A DNA stretch of 64,000 nt from Nocardia miyunensis NBRC 108239 (GTDB lineage: Bacteria > Actinomycetota > Actinomycetes > Mycobacteriales > Mycobacteriaceae), in assembly GCF_001613065.1 (NCBI RefSeq), contig NZ_BDBQ01000063.1, forward strand, positions 1 to 64,000, given 5' to 3'. Made by a program: the position numbers and the translations under genes. Below are positions 34,720-42,974 of the stretch, piece by piece. Within the stretch, counting starts at the first letter, position 1. Every line of letters begins with the position of its first letter. The notes under the pieces are model-generated. The model worked only from the letters and a program-made list of their open reading frames with translations, searched no databases and had not been told where the DNA came from.

Positions 34720-35707
34720 TGCGTCCTCCAACGGCCGCAAGGGTTTCCATGGCGGCGGTGTACAGCGAGTCGGCCGACGGCAGGGCGAGCCGCTCGAGCG
34801 GCTTGGCGTAGGGCAGCGGCACCTCGGCCATGGCCACGCGGCGCACCGGCGCGTCGAGATAGTCGAAGGCACCGTCGGAGATGGAGGCGGCCACCTCCGC
34901 GCCGATGCCGTAGGTGAGCCAGTCGTCCTCGCCGATCACCGCGCAGCCGGTCTTGCGGACCGAGGCGACGAGCGTGTCGCGGTCCAGCGGGCGCAGGCTG
35001 CGCAGGTCGATGACCTCCGCCGAGATACCCTCGGCGGCAAGCTTTTCGGCGACCTGGGTGCAGACCGTGGCCATACGGGAGTAGCCGATCAGCGTGATGT
35101 CCGACCCCTCCCGGGTGACCGCGGCCTTGCCGATCTGCACGGGCGGAAGATCCTCGGGCACTTCACCTTTGGTGTTGTAGAGCGAGAGGTTCTCCAGGAA
35201 CAGCACCGGATCGTCGTCCTGGATCGACGCCTTGAGCAGCGCGGCCGCGTCGGCCGGGGTGCTGGGGGCGACCACCTTCAGGCCCGGAACGAACGCGTAG
35301 TACAGCTCGATGTTCTGCGAATGGGTCGCGCCGAGCTGCTGACCGCCGCCGCCGGGCGTGCGGATGACCATGGGCACACTGGTCTGCCCGCCGAACATGC
35401 CGTAGATCTTGGCGGCGTGATTGACGATCTGATCCAGCGCGAGCAGGGAGAAGTTGATGGTCATGATCTCCACGACCGGGCGCAGTCCCAGCATCGCCGC
35501 GCCGATGGCCGCACCGGCGAAACCCTCCTCGGCGATCGGGGTGTCGCGGACTCGCTTCTCCCCGAATTCGGCCAGCAGACCGGCGGTGATCTTGTAGGAG
35601 CCCTCGAAGACGCCGATCTCCTCACCGATGAGGAATACGTCGTCGTCGCGTCGCATCTCCTGGCGCAGCGTCTCGCGCAGGGCTTCGCGATATGTGATGA
35701 CGGGCAA
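34712..35707 (-). CDS. pdhB: 2-oxoacid (pyruvate) dehydrogenase E1 component, beta subunit
   Basis: A 331-residue E1-beta subunit. It has MPVITYREALRETLRQEM at the start and VFLIGEEIGVFEGSYKITAGL, followed by DTPIAEEGFAGAAIGAAMLG with the thiamine-activating Glu. The potassium/TPP region INFSLLALDQIVNHAAK and the C-terminal transketolase domain (VIDLRSLRPLDRDTL) complete it. With E1-alpha it decarboxylates a 2-oxoacid and acylates the E2 lipoyl arm. It lies 14 bases after the E1-alpha stop and overlaps E2 by eight bases. Confidence 0.92.
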   Translation of the reverse strand: MPVITYREALRETLRQEMRRDDDVFLIGEEIGVFEGSYKITAGLLAEFGEKRVRDTPIAEEGFAGAAIGAAMLGLRPVVEIMTINFSLLALDQIVNHAAKIYGMFGGQTSVPMVIRTPGGGGQQLGATHSQNIELYYAFVPGLKVVAPSTPADAAALLKASIQDDDPVLFLENLSLYNTKGEVPEDLPPVQIGKAAVTREGSDITLIGYSRMATVCTQVAEKLAAEGISAEVIDLRSLRPLDRDTLVASVRKTGCAVIGEDDWLTYGIGAEVAASISDGAFDYLDAPVRRVAMAEVPLPYAKPLERLALPSADSLYTAAMETLAAVGGRNA

Positions 35708-35721
35708 CGGAATAGACCTTC

Positions 35722-36897
35722 CTAGACGGCAGCCGCGGCCGGGAACAGCGGATCGGCGGGCAGGCGGCGCAACTCCCCGGGCACGGGGGTGGCATACGTG
35801 TAATCGAACAGGCTCGACGGATCCGGATGAGGGCTTGACTCGGCGAATTCCACAGCGGCGGCGACCTTCTCGGTGACCTCGGCCTCGATCGTCGCGGCCG
35901 ACTCCTCGCTCAGCACACCGGCGGCGAGCAGCCGCGCGTGCCAGAGTGTGATCGGGTCGTGTTCGCGGGCTTCCGAAACCGCCTCGCTGGTACGGTATTT
36001 GGCCGGGTCCACCACCGAGTGGCCCTTGAGCCGATGGCTGACGGCCTCGAGCAGCGCCGGTTTCCCCTCGCGCCGGGCGGATTCGATGAGATCGCTCGCC
36101 GCGTCCCGCACCGCCAGCACGTCGGTGCCGTCCACGCGCTCACCGCGCATCCGGTAGGCCGCGGCACGCTTCCACAGATCCGGCTCGGCGGAGGACTTCT
36201 CGACCGTGGTGCCCATTCCGGTGTAGTTGTTGATCACCAGGAACACCACGGGCAGATGCCACAGCGCCGCGATGTTCAGCGATTCGTGGAACGCGCCGAT
36301 ATTCGTCGTGCCCTCGCCCATCTGGCAGACCACCACGTCGTCCTCGCCGCGATAGTCGATGGCCAGCGCCGCGCCGATGGCCAGCGGAACTTGACCGCCG
36401 ACGATCGCGTAGCCGCCGAGCAGCCGGGTCGCGGTGTCGTACATGTGCATCGAGCCGCCCCAGCCTTTGGAGGTGCCGGTGGAGCGGCCGTACAGCTCGG
36501 CCATCACCCGGCCGGGCTCGATGCCCTTGGCCAGCGCGTAGCCGTGCTCGCGATAGTTGGTGAACAGGTAGTCGGTGGGACGCATGGCCGCGCCGAGCCC
36601 GACGACGGTCGCTTCCTCGCCGAGGTTCAGGTGGCAGTAGCCGCCGATCCGGGCCTGCTGATACGCCTGGGCGGTGCGCTCCTCGAAGCGGCGCACGAAC
36701 AGCATGTCGCGATACAGCTCGCGCAGCGATTCGGGATCTGTTGCGGCGATCCGGCTTTCGACCGTCGATGCTTCGGCATCGGTGCGGTCGGCGAGCAGGC
36801 CCTGCTCCGGTGCGGCGCCGGGGTCCTGCGCGGGATCGGATTCGGCGGCGGGCCGGCGAGCCTTGCGCGTGGATTTGCGCGGAGTTGCGGTGGTCAC
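35722..36897 (-). CDS. pdhA: 2-oxoacid (pyruvate) dehydrogenase E1 component, alpha subunit
   Basis: A 391-residue TPP-binding subunit. The first 45 residues are a charged Lys/Arg- and Asp/Glu-rich tail. The core has RDMLFVRRFEERTAQAYQQ, GGSMHMYD, and the TPP/Mg motif MGEGTTNIGAFHESLNIAALW, ending with the regulated-loop region SHRLKGHSVVDPAKYR. Pattern and length match PdhA/AcoA-type E1-alpha. Actinobacteria generally use the homodimeric AceE E1 for pyruvate, so this heterotetrameric complex is a second system, possibly for pyruvate under other conditions, acetoin or a branched-chain oxoacid. Confidence 0.9.
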   Translation of the reverse strand: MTTATPRKSTRKARRPAAESDPAQDPGAAPEQGLLADRTDAEASTVESRIAATDPESLRELYRDMLFVRRFEERTAQAYQQARIGGYCHLNLGEEATVVGLGAAMRPTDYLFTNYREHGYALAKGIEPGRVMAELYGRSTGTSKGWGGSMHMYDTATRLLGGYAIVGGQVPLAIGAALAIDYRGEDDVVVCQMGEGTTNIGAFHESLNIAALWHLPVVFLVINNYTGMGTTVEKSSAEPDLWKRAAAYRMRGERVDGTDVLAVRDAASDLIESARREGKPALLEAVSHRLKGHSVVDPAKYRTSEAVSEAREHDPITLWHARLLAAGVLSEESAATIEAEVTEKVAAAVEFAESSPHPDPSSLFDYTYATPVPGELRRLPADPLFPAAAAV

Positions 36898-36942
36898 TGT
36901 AGTGCTCCTCGAATTCGTTGCGGCATGGGCGGAATCGCGTTG

Positions 36943-38433
36943 TTACGCGCCGCTGCCGCCTCCGGCCCGCGTCGGCCGTGACTTGCGCGGTGGTGCGATG
37001 TGGACCGGCAGCCCGAGACCGGCCAGGGCCGCCTCCATGCCGATCTCGCCGAGGGTGGGGTGGGCGTGGATGGTGCCTGCGAGTTCGTCGAGGGTGGCCT
37101 CGATCGAAATGGCCAGTGCGCCTTCGGTGATCAGATCGCTGGCCGACGGCCCGATGATGTGCACGCCGAGCACCTCGTTGTGGCGCTGCCCGGCAACGAT
37201 TTTCAGCATGCCCTCGGTATCGCCGTAGGTCTTGGCCCGGCCCAGTGCCGCGAACGGGAAAGAGGCGGTGACGATCTCGTGTCCCGCCGCGCGGGCGGCC
37301 TCCTCGGTCAGCCCGACGCTCGCGATCTCCGGATGGGTGAACGTCGCGGCCGGGATGACGGCGTAGTCGATATGCGTCTCGTGCCCGGCGATGGCATCGG
37401 CGGCGGTGAGACCCTGATGCGAGGCGACGTGCGCGAGCAATGCTTTTCCGGTGACATCGCCGATCGCGTAGACGTGCGGCACGCCGGTGCGCATCTGATC
37501 ATCCACGGGGATGAAACCCCGTGCGTCGGTAGTGATTCCGGCGGAATCAAGATCGAGTGCGGCGGTATTGGGACGACGGCCGACGCCGACGAGCACCACA
37601 TCCGCGTCGATTTCGCGCGCCTGCGGACCGCCGACCGCGACACGCAGCCCTGCCTCCGCCTGGCTGATGCCGGTGACCGTGGACCCGGTCAGCACGGTGA
37701 TGCCGCGCTTGGTGAACGAACGTCCCAGCGCGGTCCCGATCGCGCTGTCCTCCAACGGCACCAGGCGATCCTGCATCTCCACGACCGTGACCTGCGCGCC
37801 GAAGGCGTGGAACAGGCTGGCCCACTCCGCGCCGACCGCACTGCCGCCGATCACGACGATCCGCCCGGGCACCTCGGTCAGCCCGAACGCGCCGTCGGAG
37901 GTGATCACGCCGGGCAGATCCGCACCGGGGACCGGCAATACGGCCGGTACCGAACCGGTCGCGACGATGACGTCGGTGGCGCTGATCTCCCGGACCGCGG
38001 CCGTGCCGGGCGCGGCGGCGTAGCGGGGGCCGCCGGGGAAGATCGGTGAGGTACCGGCCTCGAAGACCTGTACCGTGGTCGGCCCGGTGAATCGGGCGTG
38101 GCCCTCGATCACGGTGACGCCGTTGGCTTTCAGCAGTCCCGCGACACCGTCGGTGAGTTCCTTGACGATGCCGTCCTTGCGCTGCCGCACGGCGGCGAAG
38201 TCGAATCGGACGTCATCGGCGTATACCCCGAAATCGGCTGCGGCGCTGACGGTCTGGAATACCTCGGCGGACCGCAGCATGGCCTTGGTGGGAATGCAGC
38301 CCCAGTTCAGGCAGACCCCGCCGGGCCGTTCCTTCTCCACCAGCCCGACCGTCAGGCCGCGCTGAGCCGCCCGGATGGCGGCCACATAGCCACCCGGACC
38401 GCCGCCGATCACCAGTAGATCGAATTCCGGCAC
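36943..38433 (-). CDS. lpdA: Dihydrolipoyl dehydrogenase (E3)
   Basis: A 496-residue flavoprotein reoxidising the dihydrolipoyl arm with NAD. It has an N-terminal FAD motif LLVIGGGPGGYVAAIRAA, the redox pair Cys41/Cys46 in GGVCLNWGCIPTK, and an NAD motif IVVIGGSAVGAEWASLFHAFG. VYAIGDVTG and the C-terminal HAHPTLGE acid-base dyad are intact, unlike the related protein at 4684-6153. A Ser/Arg-rich tail closes the protein. GTG 38433 has GAGGAG upstream. It is the first gene of the complex operon; E1-alpha starts 45 bases after its stop. Confidence 0.92.
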   Translation of the reverse strand: MPEFDLLVIGGGPGGYVAAIRAAQRGLTVGLVEKERPGGVCLNWGCIPTKAMLRSAEVFQTVSAAADFGVYADDVRFDFAAVRQRKDGIVKELTDGVAGLLKANGVTVIEGHARFTGPTTVQVFEAGTSPIFPGGPRYAAAPGTAAVREISATDVIVATGSVPAVLPVPGADLPGVITSDGAFGLTEVPGRIVVIGGSAVGAEWASLFHAFGAQVTVVEMQDRLVPLEDSAIGTALGRSFTKRGITVLTGSTVTGISQAEAGLRVAVGGPQAREIDADVVLVGVGRRPNTAALDLDSAGITTDARGFIPVDDQMRTGVPHVYAIGDVTGKALLAHVASHQGLTAADAIAGHETHIDYAVIPAATFTHPEIASVGLTEEAARAAGHEIVTASFPFAALGRAKTYGDTEGMLKIVAGQRHNEVLGVHIIGPSASDLITEGALAISIEATLDELAGTIHAHPTLGEIGMEAALAGLGLPVHIAPPRKSRPTRAGGGSGA

Positions 38434-38586
38434 TCGTGGTGCTCCTCGTCTCGTACGAATACGACCGCGCCCGGATGTGGCACGTGTCATCACCGTCGAG
38501 TCTTGTCGCCACTGGGAGCACAAACAATGCACCGCAAGCCCAGGAATTCTGTTCCCAAACTGGGCGCAGCGCCCAATCCGGTGGTG

Positions 38587-39777
38587 CTATCGGGAGGTGT
38601 CGAGTCCGAGCGCCGCGAGGGCGAGGGAGAGTTCCAGCGCCGCGCGCTGATTGTCGATCGGCCGCCCCAGCAGACCGGAAATGCGCTGCAAGCGATTGAT
38701 CACGGTATTGCGGTGGCAGTGCAGCCGGGGTGCGGCATTGGCCGCGGAACGGTTCTCCGCCAACCAGATCGACAGTGTGCGCAGCAGGATGTCGCGCTCC
38801 TTGTCCGGCAGTTCGAGCACCGGGCCCAAGGCGTGGGTGAGCAGTAGATCGGTCAGATCGGGGGAGCGGACCAGCAGCGCCTCGGGATACCGCTGCTCCA
38901 ACGACACCAGACCGCTCGCCTCCCCGGACAGTGTCTGTAGCGCGATGAGCGCGAGCGCGTGCGCCGAATCCACCTGCGCCAACCCGGGCACCGGGGGCGA
39001 GGCCCCGGCCCGCCCGCGCACCTGCGGCCGAAGTTGTTGCAGCACAGCCTCATCGGTGCGATGTTCGAGCGAGACGATGCCGATCGTGGTGTCCACCCGG
39101 TCGTGCCAGACCGATCGGATGCCCGAGGCCGCCAGCGCCGTCTCGATGCCCGCGCGCAGCGGTCGCCCGGCGCCGCGTGCCGCCACCACCAGATATGCCC
39201 CCTGCGCGGGAAGGTTCAGCTCTCGCGCGGCTCGTGCGGCGAAGACGGCGTCGTGCGCCCGGCCCGACAGCAGATCCTCGATCAGCGCGTGGCGACGGCG
39301 CTCGTCCCGCCGGACCTGCTCGAGTTCGGTGTTGCGGTAGGAGGTCACCAGCGATGACGACAGGCCGTCCACCACCGCCCACATCGCCGTCCCGGTCTCC
39401 CGGATCTCCTGTGGCCCAACGTTTCCGGCCTTGTCCAGCAGCGCCTCCCAGACGATGCCGCCGCCGAGCCGGAAGGTGCGCAGCATCGCCTCCATCGGCA
39501 CGCCCTGTTCGGCGCGATGCCGGCCGATCCCGGCGGCGACGTCGTCGGTCTCGGGATCGCCGCTCGCGCCGCCGAGCAGATCCAGGATCCGGGTCAGATA
39601 GCGGCGGCAGCCCTCCCGCAGATCCGCGCGCGGGACCGAGGTGTAGTCGGTCCATTCGGGGTTGTCGGTGAAGATCGCCGCCAGCAGTCGCCGGGTCATC
39701 GCCGGAACGTCGGCCCGGCACGCCTGGACCAGGGTGCGCGTCCCCGGGGTCGAAAGGGCAGGTTGTGGCGATGCCAT
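38587..39777 (-). CDS. PucR-family transcriptional regulator (CdaR-like)
   Basis: A 396-residue regulator. The N-terminal helical domain (about 10-170, with LREGCRRYLTRILDLLGG) resembles the RsbRD-like sensor of many actinobacterial PucR proteins. A central GGDEF-like domain (about 185-300) follows. The C-terminal PucR HTH is LSIWLAENRSAANAAPRLHCHRNTVINRLQRISGLLG. It ends 153 bases before the start of the E3-E1-E2 operon on the same strand, so that operon is a candidate target. The start is ATG 39777 or GTG 39786; neither has a clear ribosome binding site. Confidence 0.85.
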   Translation of the reverse strand: MASPQPALSTPGTRTLVQACRADVPAMTRRLLAAIFTDNPEWTDYTSVPRADLREGCRRYLTRILDLLGGASGDPETDDVAAGIGRHRAEQGVPMEAMLRTFRLGGGIVWEALLDKAGNVGPQEIRETGTAMWAVVDGLSSSLVTSYRNTELEQVRRDERRRHALIEDLLSGRAHDAVFAARAARELNLPAQGAYLVVAARGAGRPLRAGIETALAASGIRSVWHDRVDTTIGIVSLEHRTDEAVLQQLRPQVRGRAGASPPVPGLAQVDSAHALALIALQTLSGEASGLVSLEQRYPEALLVRSPDLTDLLLTHALGPVLELPDKERDILLRTLSIWLAENRSAANAAPRLHCHRNTVINRLQRISGLLGRPIDNQRAALELSLALAALGLDTSR

Positions 39778-39801
39778 GGCCAGCACGGTACGCCGAATCG
39801 A

Positions 39802-41301
39802 TCAGGCGAGCGCGAGCGCCAGGAAGAAGTCGACCCGGTCCTCGAGCCGGGACAGATCGCGTCCGGTCAGCTCCTCGATCCGCGCGATCCGGTAGCGCAG
39901 CGTGTTGACGTGCAGATGCAGGAGTTCGGCGCTGCGGGCCCACGAGCCGTTGGTCTGCAGGAATATCCGCAGGGTGTGCACCAGATCCGCGCCGTTGTCC
40001 CGGTCGTAGGTGGTCAGCGGGTCCAGCAGGCGCAGCCGGAACATGCGGCGCACCTCGTCGGGGACGCTGGCCAGCAGCATCATGTGGGTGGCCAGTTCGT
40101 CGTGGCCGACGAGTGCGCCCGGGTGTCCGCGTCCGGCGGCCATGCGCCGGGCGTAGCGGGCCTGTTCGACCGCGCCGCGCAGTCCCTCGCCGTCGACGAC
40201 GCCGCTGACCCCGATCGACAGCCGGATGCCGCCCAGACCGGGTTCGAGGGTGCGCAGAGCCGAGCCGATCGCGGCGACCGCCTCGTCGTCGGCGGGGATC
40301 AGCGCGATCGCCTCGCCGTCCACCAGACCCGTGGCAGGTGTTCTGCCATAGAGTATTTCGCGCAACAGCGCACGTAACTCCCTGGGCCGCAGCACATCCT
40401 CGGCCGCGGCGGCTACCGCGACGTAGCTGTCGCTCACCCCGAGACCGGTCAGCTCCAATCGCGAAATGATCTCCGCCGGTTTGGCATCGGAGACGATCAG
40501 CTGAACCAGTTCCTCGGCCAGCCGGCCCTCGGCGCGCTGGCGGTCGTCGTTGCGGGCCCGTTCGAGCGAGACGATGGCCGCGAGCTCCCCGGCGAGCGCG
40601 CGACGTTGCTCGGGCCAGTCCGAACAGTCCGAATCGAAGACCAGCAGCCAGTCCGCGACCCGGGAGGTGCCGAATTCGTCCACCGCGAACAGCGAACAGG
40701 GCCGCGGCTCGGTGCGGACCACGTGCGGCAGCCGCCGGGCGGACAGGAATTCGGTGACCGCCCGCGCGGGTGGCGGCTCGACCGGTCCGGCCACGACGCG
40801 GCCGGTCGTGGACATCACCCAGCAGCGCATATCCAGATCGCGCTCGATCAGCTCGAGGACCGACCCCAGGCCGGTGCCCGAGACCAGCTGCCGATGCCGG
40901 TCCAGAATCGCGGTCAGATCCGCCGCCCGGCCGGTGGACAGCATCCGGGTGACCCGCTCGGTGACGGTCGCGAACGCCACTCGCTCGTGCACCCGGAACA
41001 GCGGAATCCGGTACTTGCGGCAGGCCTGCACCACATCCTCGGGCGGTTCGCCGTACCGAGCGTCCCCGGCGGCCAGGGCCGCGGCCTTGGATCGGGCCAG
41101 CGCCGCGACGAAGATCTCGCTGTCCTGCGGCCCGCTGTGCCACTGCATACCGGTGAGCACCAGTTCACCGCCCGACAGATAGCGGCTGGGGTCGGGCAGA
41201 TCCTGGGTGACGACCCAGCGCACGAACCGGTCGAGCTCCTCTTCCCCCGTGACGAGTTCTAGCCCCAGATCCGTCATCGCGAGCAGGGAACGTAGACGCA
41301 T
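39802..41301 (-). CDS. PucR-family transcriptional regulator with purine-catabolism N-terminal domain
   Basis: A 499-residue regulator. The N-terminal PucR domain (about 5-125) contains LVTGEEELDRFVRWVVTQDLPDPSRYLSGG, as in regulators of purine use. A central GGDEF-like region (about 270-400) follows. The C-terminal HTH_30 is LRIFLQTNGSWARSAELLHLHVNTLRYRIARIEELTG. It is divergent from an 8-oxoguanine-deaminase-like gene, so it probably regulates that purine-related gene. The ATG at 41301 starts the conserved domain; the frame upstream is not family-like. Confidence 0.88.
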   Translation of the reverse strand: MRLRSLLAMTDLGLELVTGEEELDRFVRWVVTQDLPDPSRYLSGGELVLTGMQWHSGPQDSEIFVAALARSKAAALAAGDARYGEPPEDVVQACRKYRIPLFRVHERVAFATVTERVTRMLSTGRAADLTAILDRHRQLVSGTGLGSVLELIERDLDMRCWVMSTTGRVVAGPVEPPPARAVTEFLSARRLPHVVRTEPRPCSLFAVDEFGTSRVADWLLVFDSDCSDWPEQRRALAGELAAIVSLERARNDDRQRAEGRLAEELVQLIVSDAKPAEIISRLELTGLGVSDSYVAVAAAAEDVLRPRELRALLREILYGRTPATGLVDGEAIALIPADDEAVAAIGSALRTLEPGLGGIRLSIGVSGVVDGEGLRGAVEQARYARRMAAGRGHPGALVGHDELATHMMLLASVPDEVRRMFRLRLLDPLTTYDRDNGADLVHTLRIFLQTNGSWARSAELLHLHVNTLRYRIARIEELTGRDLSRLEDRVDFFLALALA

Positions 41302-41519
41302 GATTGCGGACGCTAACAGCCGGCACACCCGGTTGTCGCCGTATCGTCGGCACTGGTGACCTCGCCGTAACGCGGGCGTCATCGCATTTGGAGGTACGTA
41401 CGAACGACCCCGGGCGAACCGGTGCGCAGTTCGGAGTTCCGGTCGTGGCCGCGCGATGCCCCGGACGGGTGTACTGACCTGACACGTTTCCTGCCGATGG
41501 AGTGAAAGGCGACAGCGCA

Positions 41520-42914
41520 ATGAGTAAGGTATCGCAAGCTGATCCGGCGGGGTCACCGTCTGCGGGCCGCCGGATCATCATCGAAAACGCTTATATCGCA
41601 ACGGTTGTCGGCGAGGAGATCGCCAACGGGTACCTGACCGTCGACAACGGCAGGATCACCGGTCTCGGTACCGGGCTCGCGCCGGTCATCGAGGACGCCG
41701 AACGTATCGATGCCACCGGCTGCCTGGTCACCCCGGGCCTGGTGAACACCCACCACCACCTCTACCAGTGGGCCACCCAGGGCCTGTTTCAGGACGCCAC
41801 CCTGTTCGAATGGCTGACCGGGCTGTACCGCACCTGGGCCCGCATCGATGCCGACATCACCTACGGCGCGGCCGCGGCCGGACTGGGCTGGCTGGCGTTG
41901 AGCGGAACCACCACCTCCACCGATCACCACTACATATTCCCCTCGGGCCGTGGCGATCTGTTCGAGGCCGAGGTTCGCGCGGCGGCCGAGGTCGGCATCC
42001 GATTCCACCCCTGCCGAGGCTCGATGGACCGCGGGCAATCCGACGGCGGTCTGCCGCCGGACGAGGTCGTGGAGACGATCGATCGCATCCTGGACGACAC
42101 CGCCGCGACGATCGACAAGTACCACGATCGGTCCTTCGATTCGATGCTGCGCGTGGCCGTCGCGCCCTGTGCGCCGTTCTCGGTGAGCGAGACGCTCATG
42201 CGTGAATCGGCGATGCTGGCCCGCGACAAGGGCGTTCGCCTGCACACCCATCTGGCCGAGACGCTCGACGAGGAACAGCACTGCCGCGAGCAGATGGGCT
42301 GTACCCCGGTCGAATACATGGACAAGCTCGGCTGGCTGGGCCCGGACGTCTGGTTCGCCCACGCGGTTCATCTGCACGACAAGGATATTCAGCGTTTCGC
42401 CGAGACCGGCTCCGGCTCCGCGCACTGTCCGAGCTCCAATGCCCGGCTCGGCGCGGGCATCGCCCGGGTGCGTGATCTGCTGGCCGCGGGCGCACCGGTC
42501 GGGCTGGGGGTGGACGGCGCCGCTTCCGCAGAGCTGACGTCGATGGCCGGTGAAATGCGCCAGGCCATGCTCTTTCAGCGCGCGGTGCACGGTCCAACGG
42601 CCCTGACCGCCCGCCAGGCACTCGAGCTCGGCACCCTCGGCGGGGCGCGAAATCTGGGCCGCCACGACGAGATCGGCAGCCTCGAGCCGGGCAAGCTCGC
42701 CGACATCGCGATCTGGCGAGTGGACGGATTCCGTTCCGCCATCGACGATCCGGTGTGCTCACTGGTATTCGGTCCGACCCCGCCGCTGGCACGGCTGCTG
42801 GTGGGCGGGCGCACCGTGGTCGAGAACGACGAACTGCGCACCGTCTCACAGGATGTCATCGCCGCCGCCGGAAGCGCCGCCCGGAAAAGGCTTCTGCGAG
42901 AGGGGCTCGCATGA
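41520..42914 (+). CDS. 8-oxoguanine deaminase-like amidohydrolase
   Basis: A 464-residue metal-dependent deaminase of the ATZ/TRZ amidohydrolase family. The barrel's metal ligands are visible: NTHHHLYQW (His78-80), HTHLAET, FAHAVHL and GLGVDGAASAE with the catalytic Asp. QWATQGLFQDATLFEWLTGLYRTWARID matches the 8-oxoguanine deaminase subgroup, which converts 8-oxoguanine to urate and ammonia. Isoxanthopterin or other deaminase activity is possible. Divergence from a PucR regulator supports a purine salvage or catabolic role. ATG 41520 is chosen with AAAGG ten bases upstream; GTG 41502 is an alternative. Confidence 0.85.
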   Translation: MSKVSQADPAGSPSAGRRIIIENAYIATVVGEEIANGYLTVDNGRITGLGTGLAPVIEDAERIDATGCLVTPGLVNTHHHLYQWATQGLFQDATLFEWLTGLYRTWARIDADITYGAAAAGLGWLALSGTTTSTDHHYIFPSGRGDLFEAEVRAAAEVGIRFHPCRGSMDRGQSDGGLPPDEVVETIDRILDDTAATIDKYHDRSFDSMLRVAVAPCAPFSVSETLMRESAMLARDKGVRLHTHLAETLDEEQHCREQMGCTPVEYMDKLGWLGPDVWFAHAVHLHDKDIQRFAETGSGSAHCPSSNARLGAGIARVRDLLAAGAPVGLGVDGAASAELTSMAGEMRQAMLFQRAVHGPTALTARQALELGTLGGARNLGRHDEIGSLEPGKLADIAIWRVDGFRSAIDDPVCSLVFGPTPPLARLLVGGRTVVENDELRTVSQDVIAAAGSAARKRLLREGLA

Positions 42915-42974
42915 CGGCGGTCCGATCCACCGCCCGGCCCCCGGACACACCGTGAGCCCGATGGCGTCCGCCGC

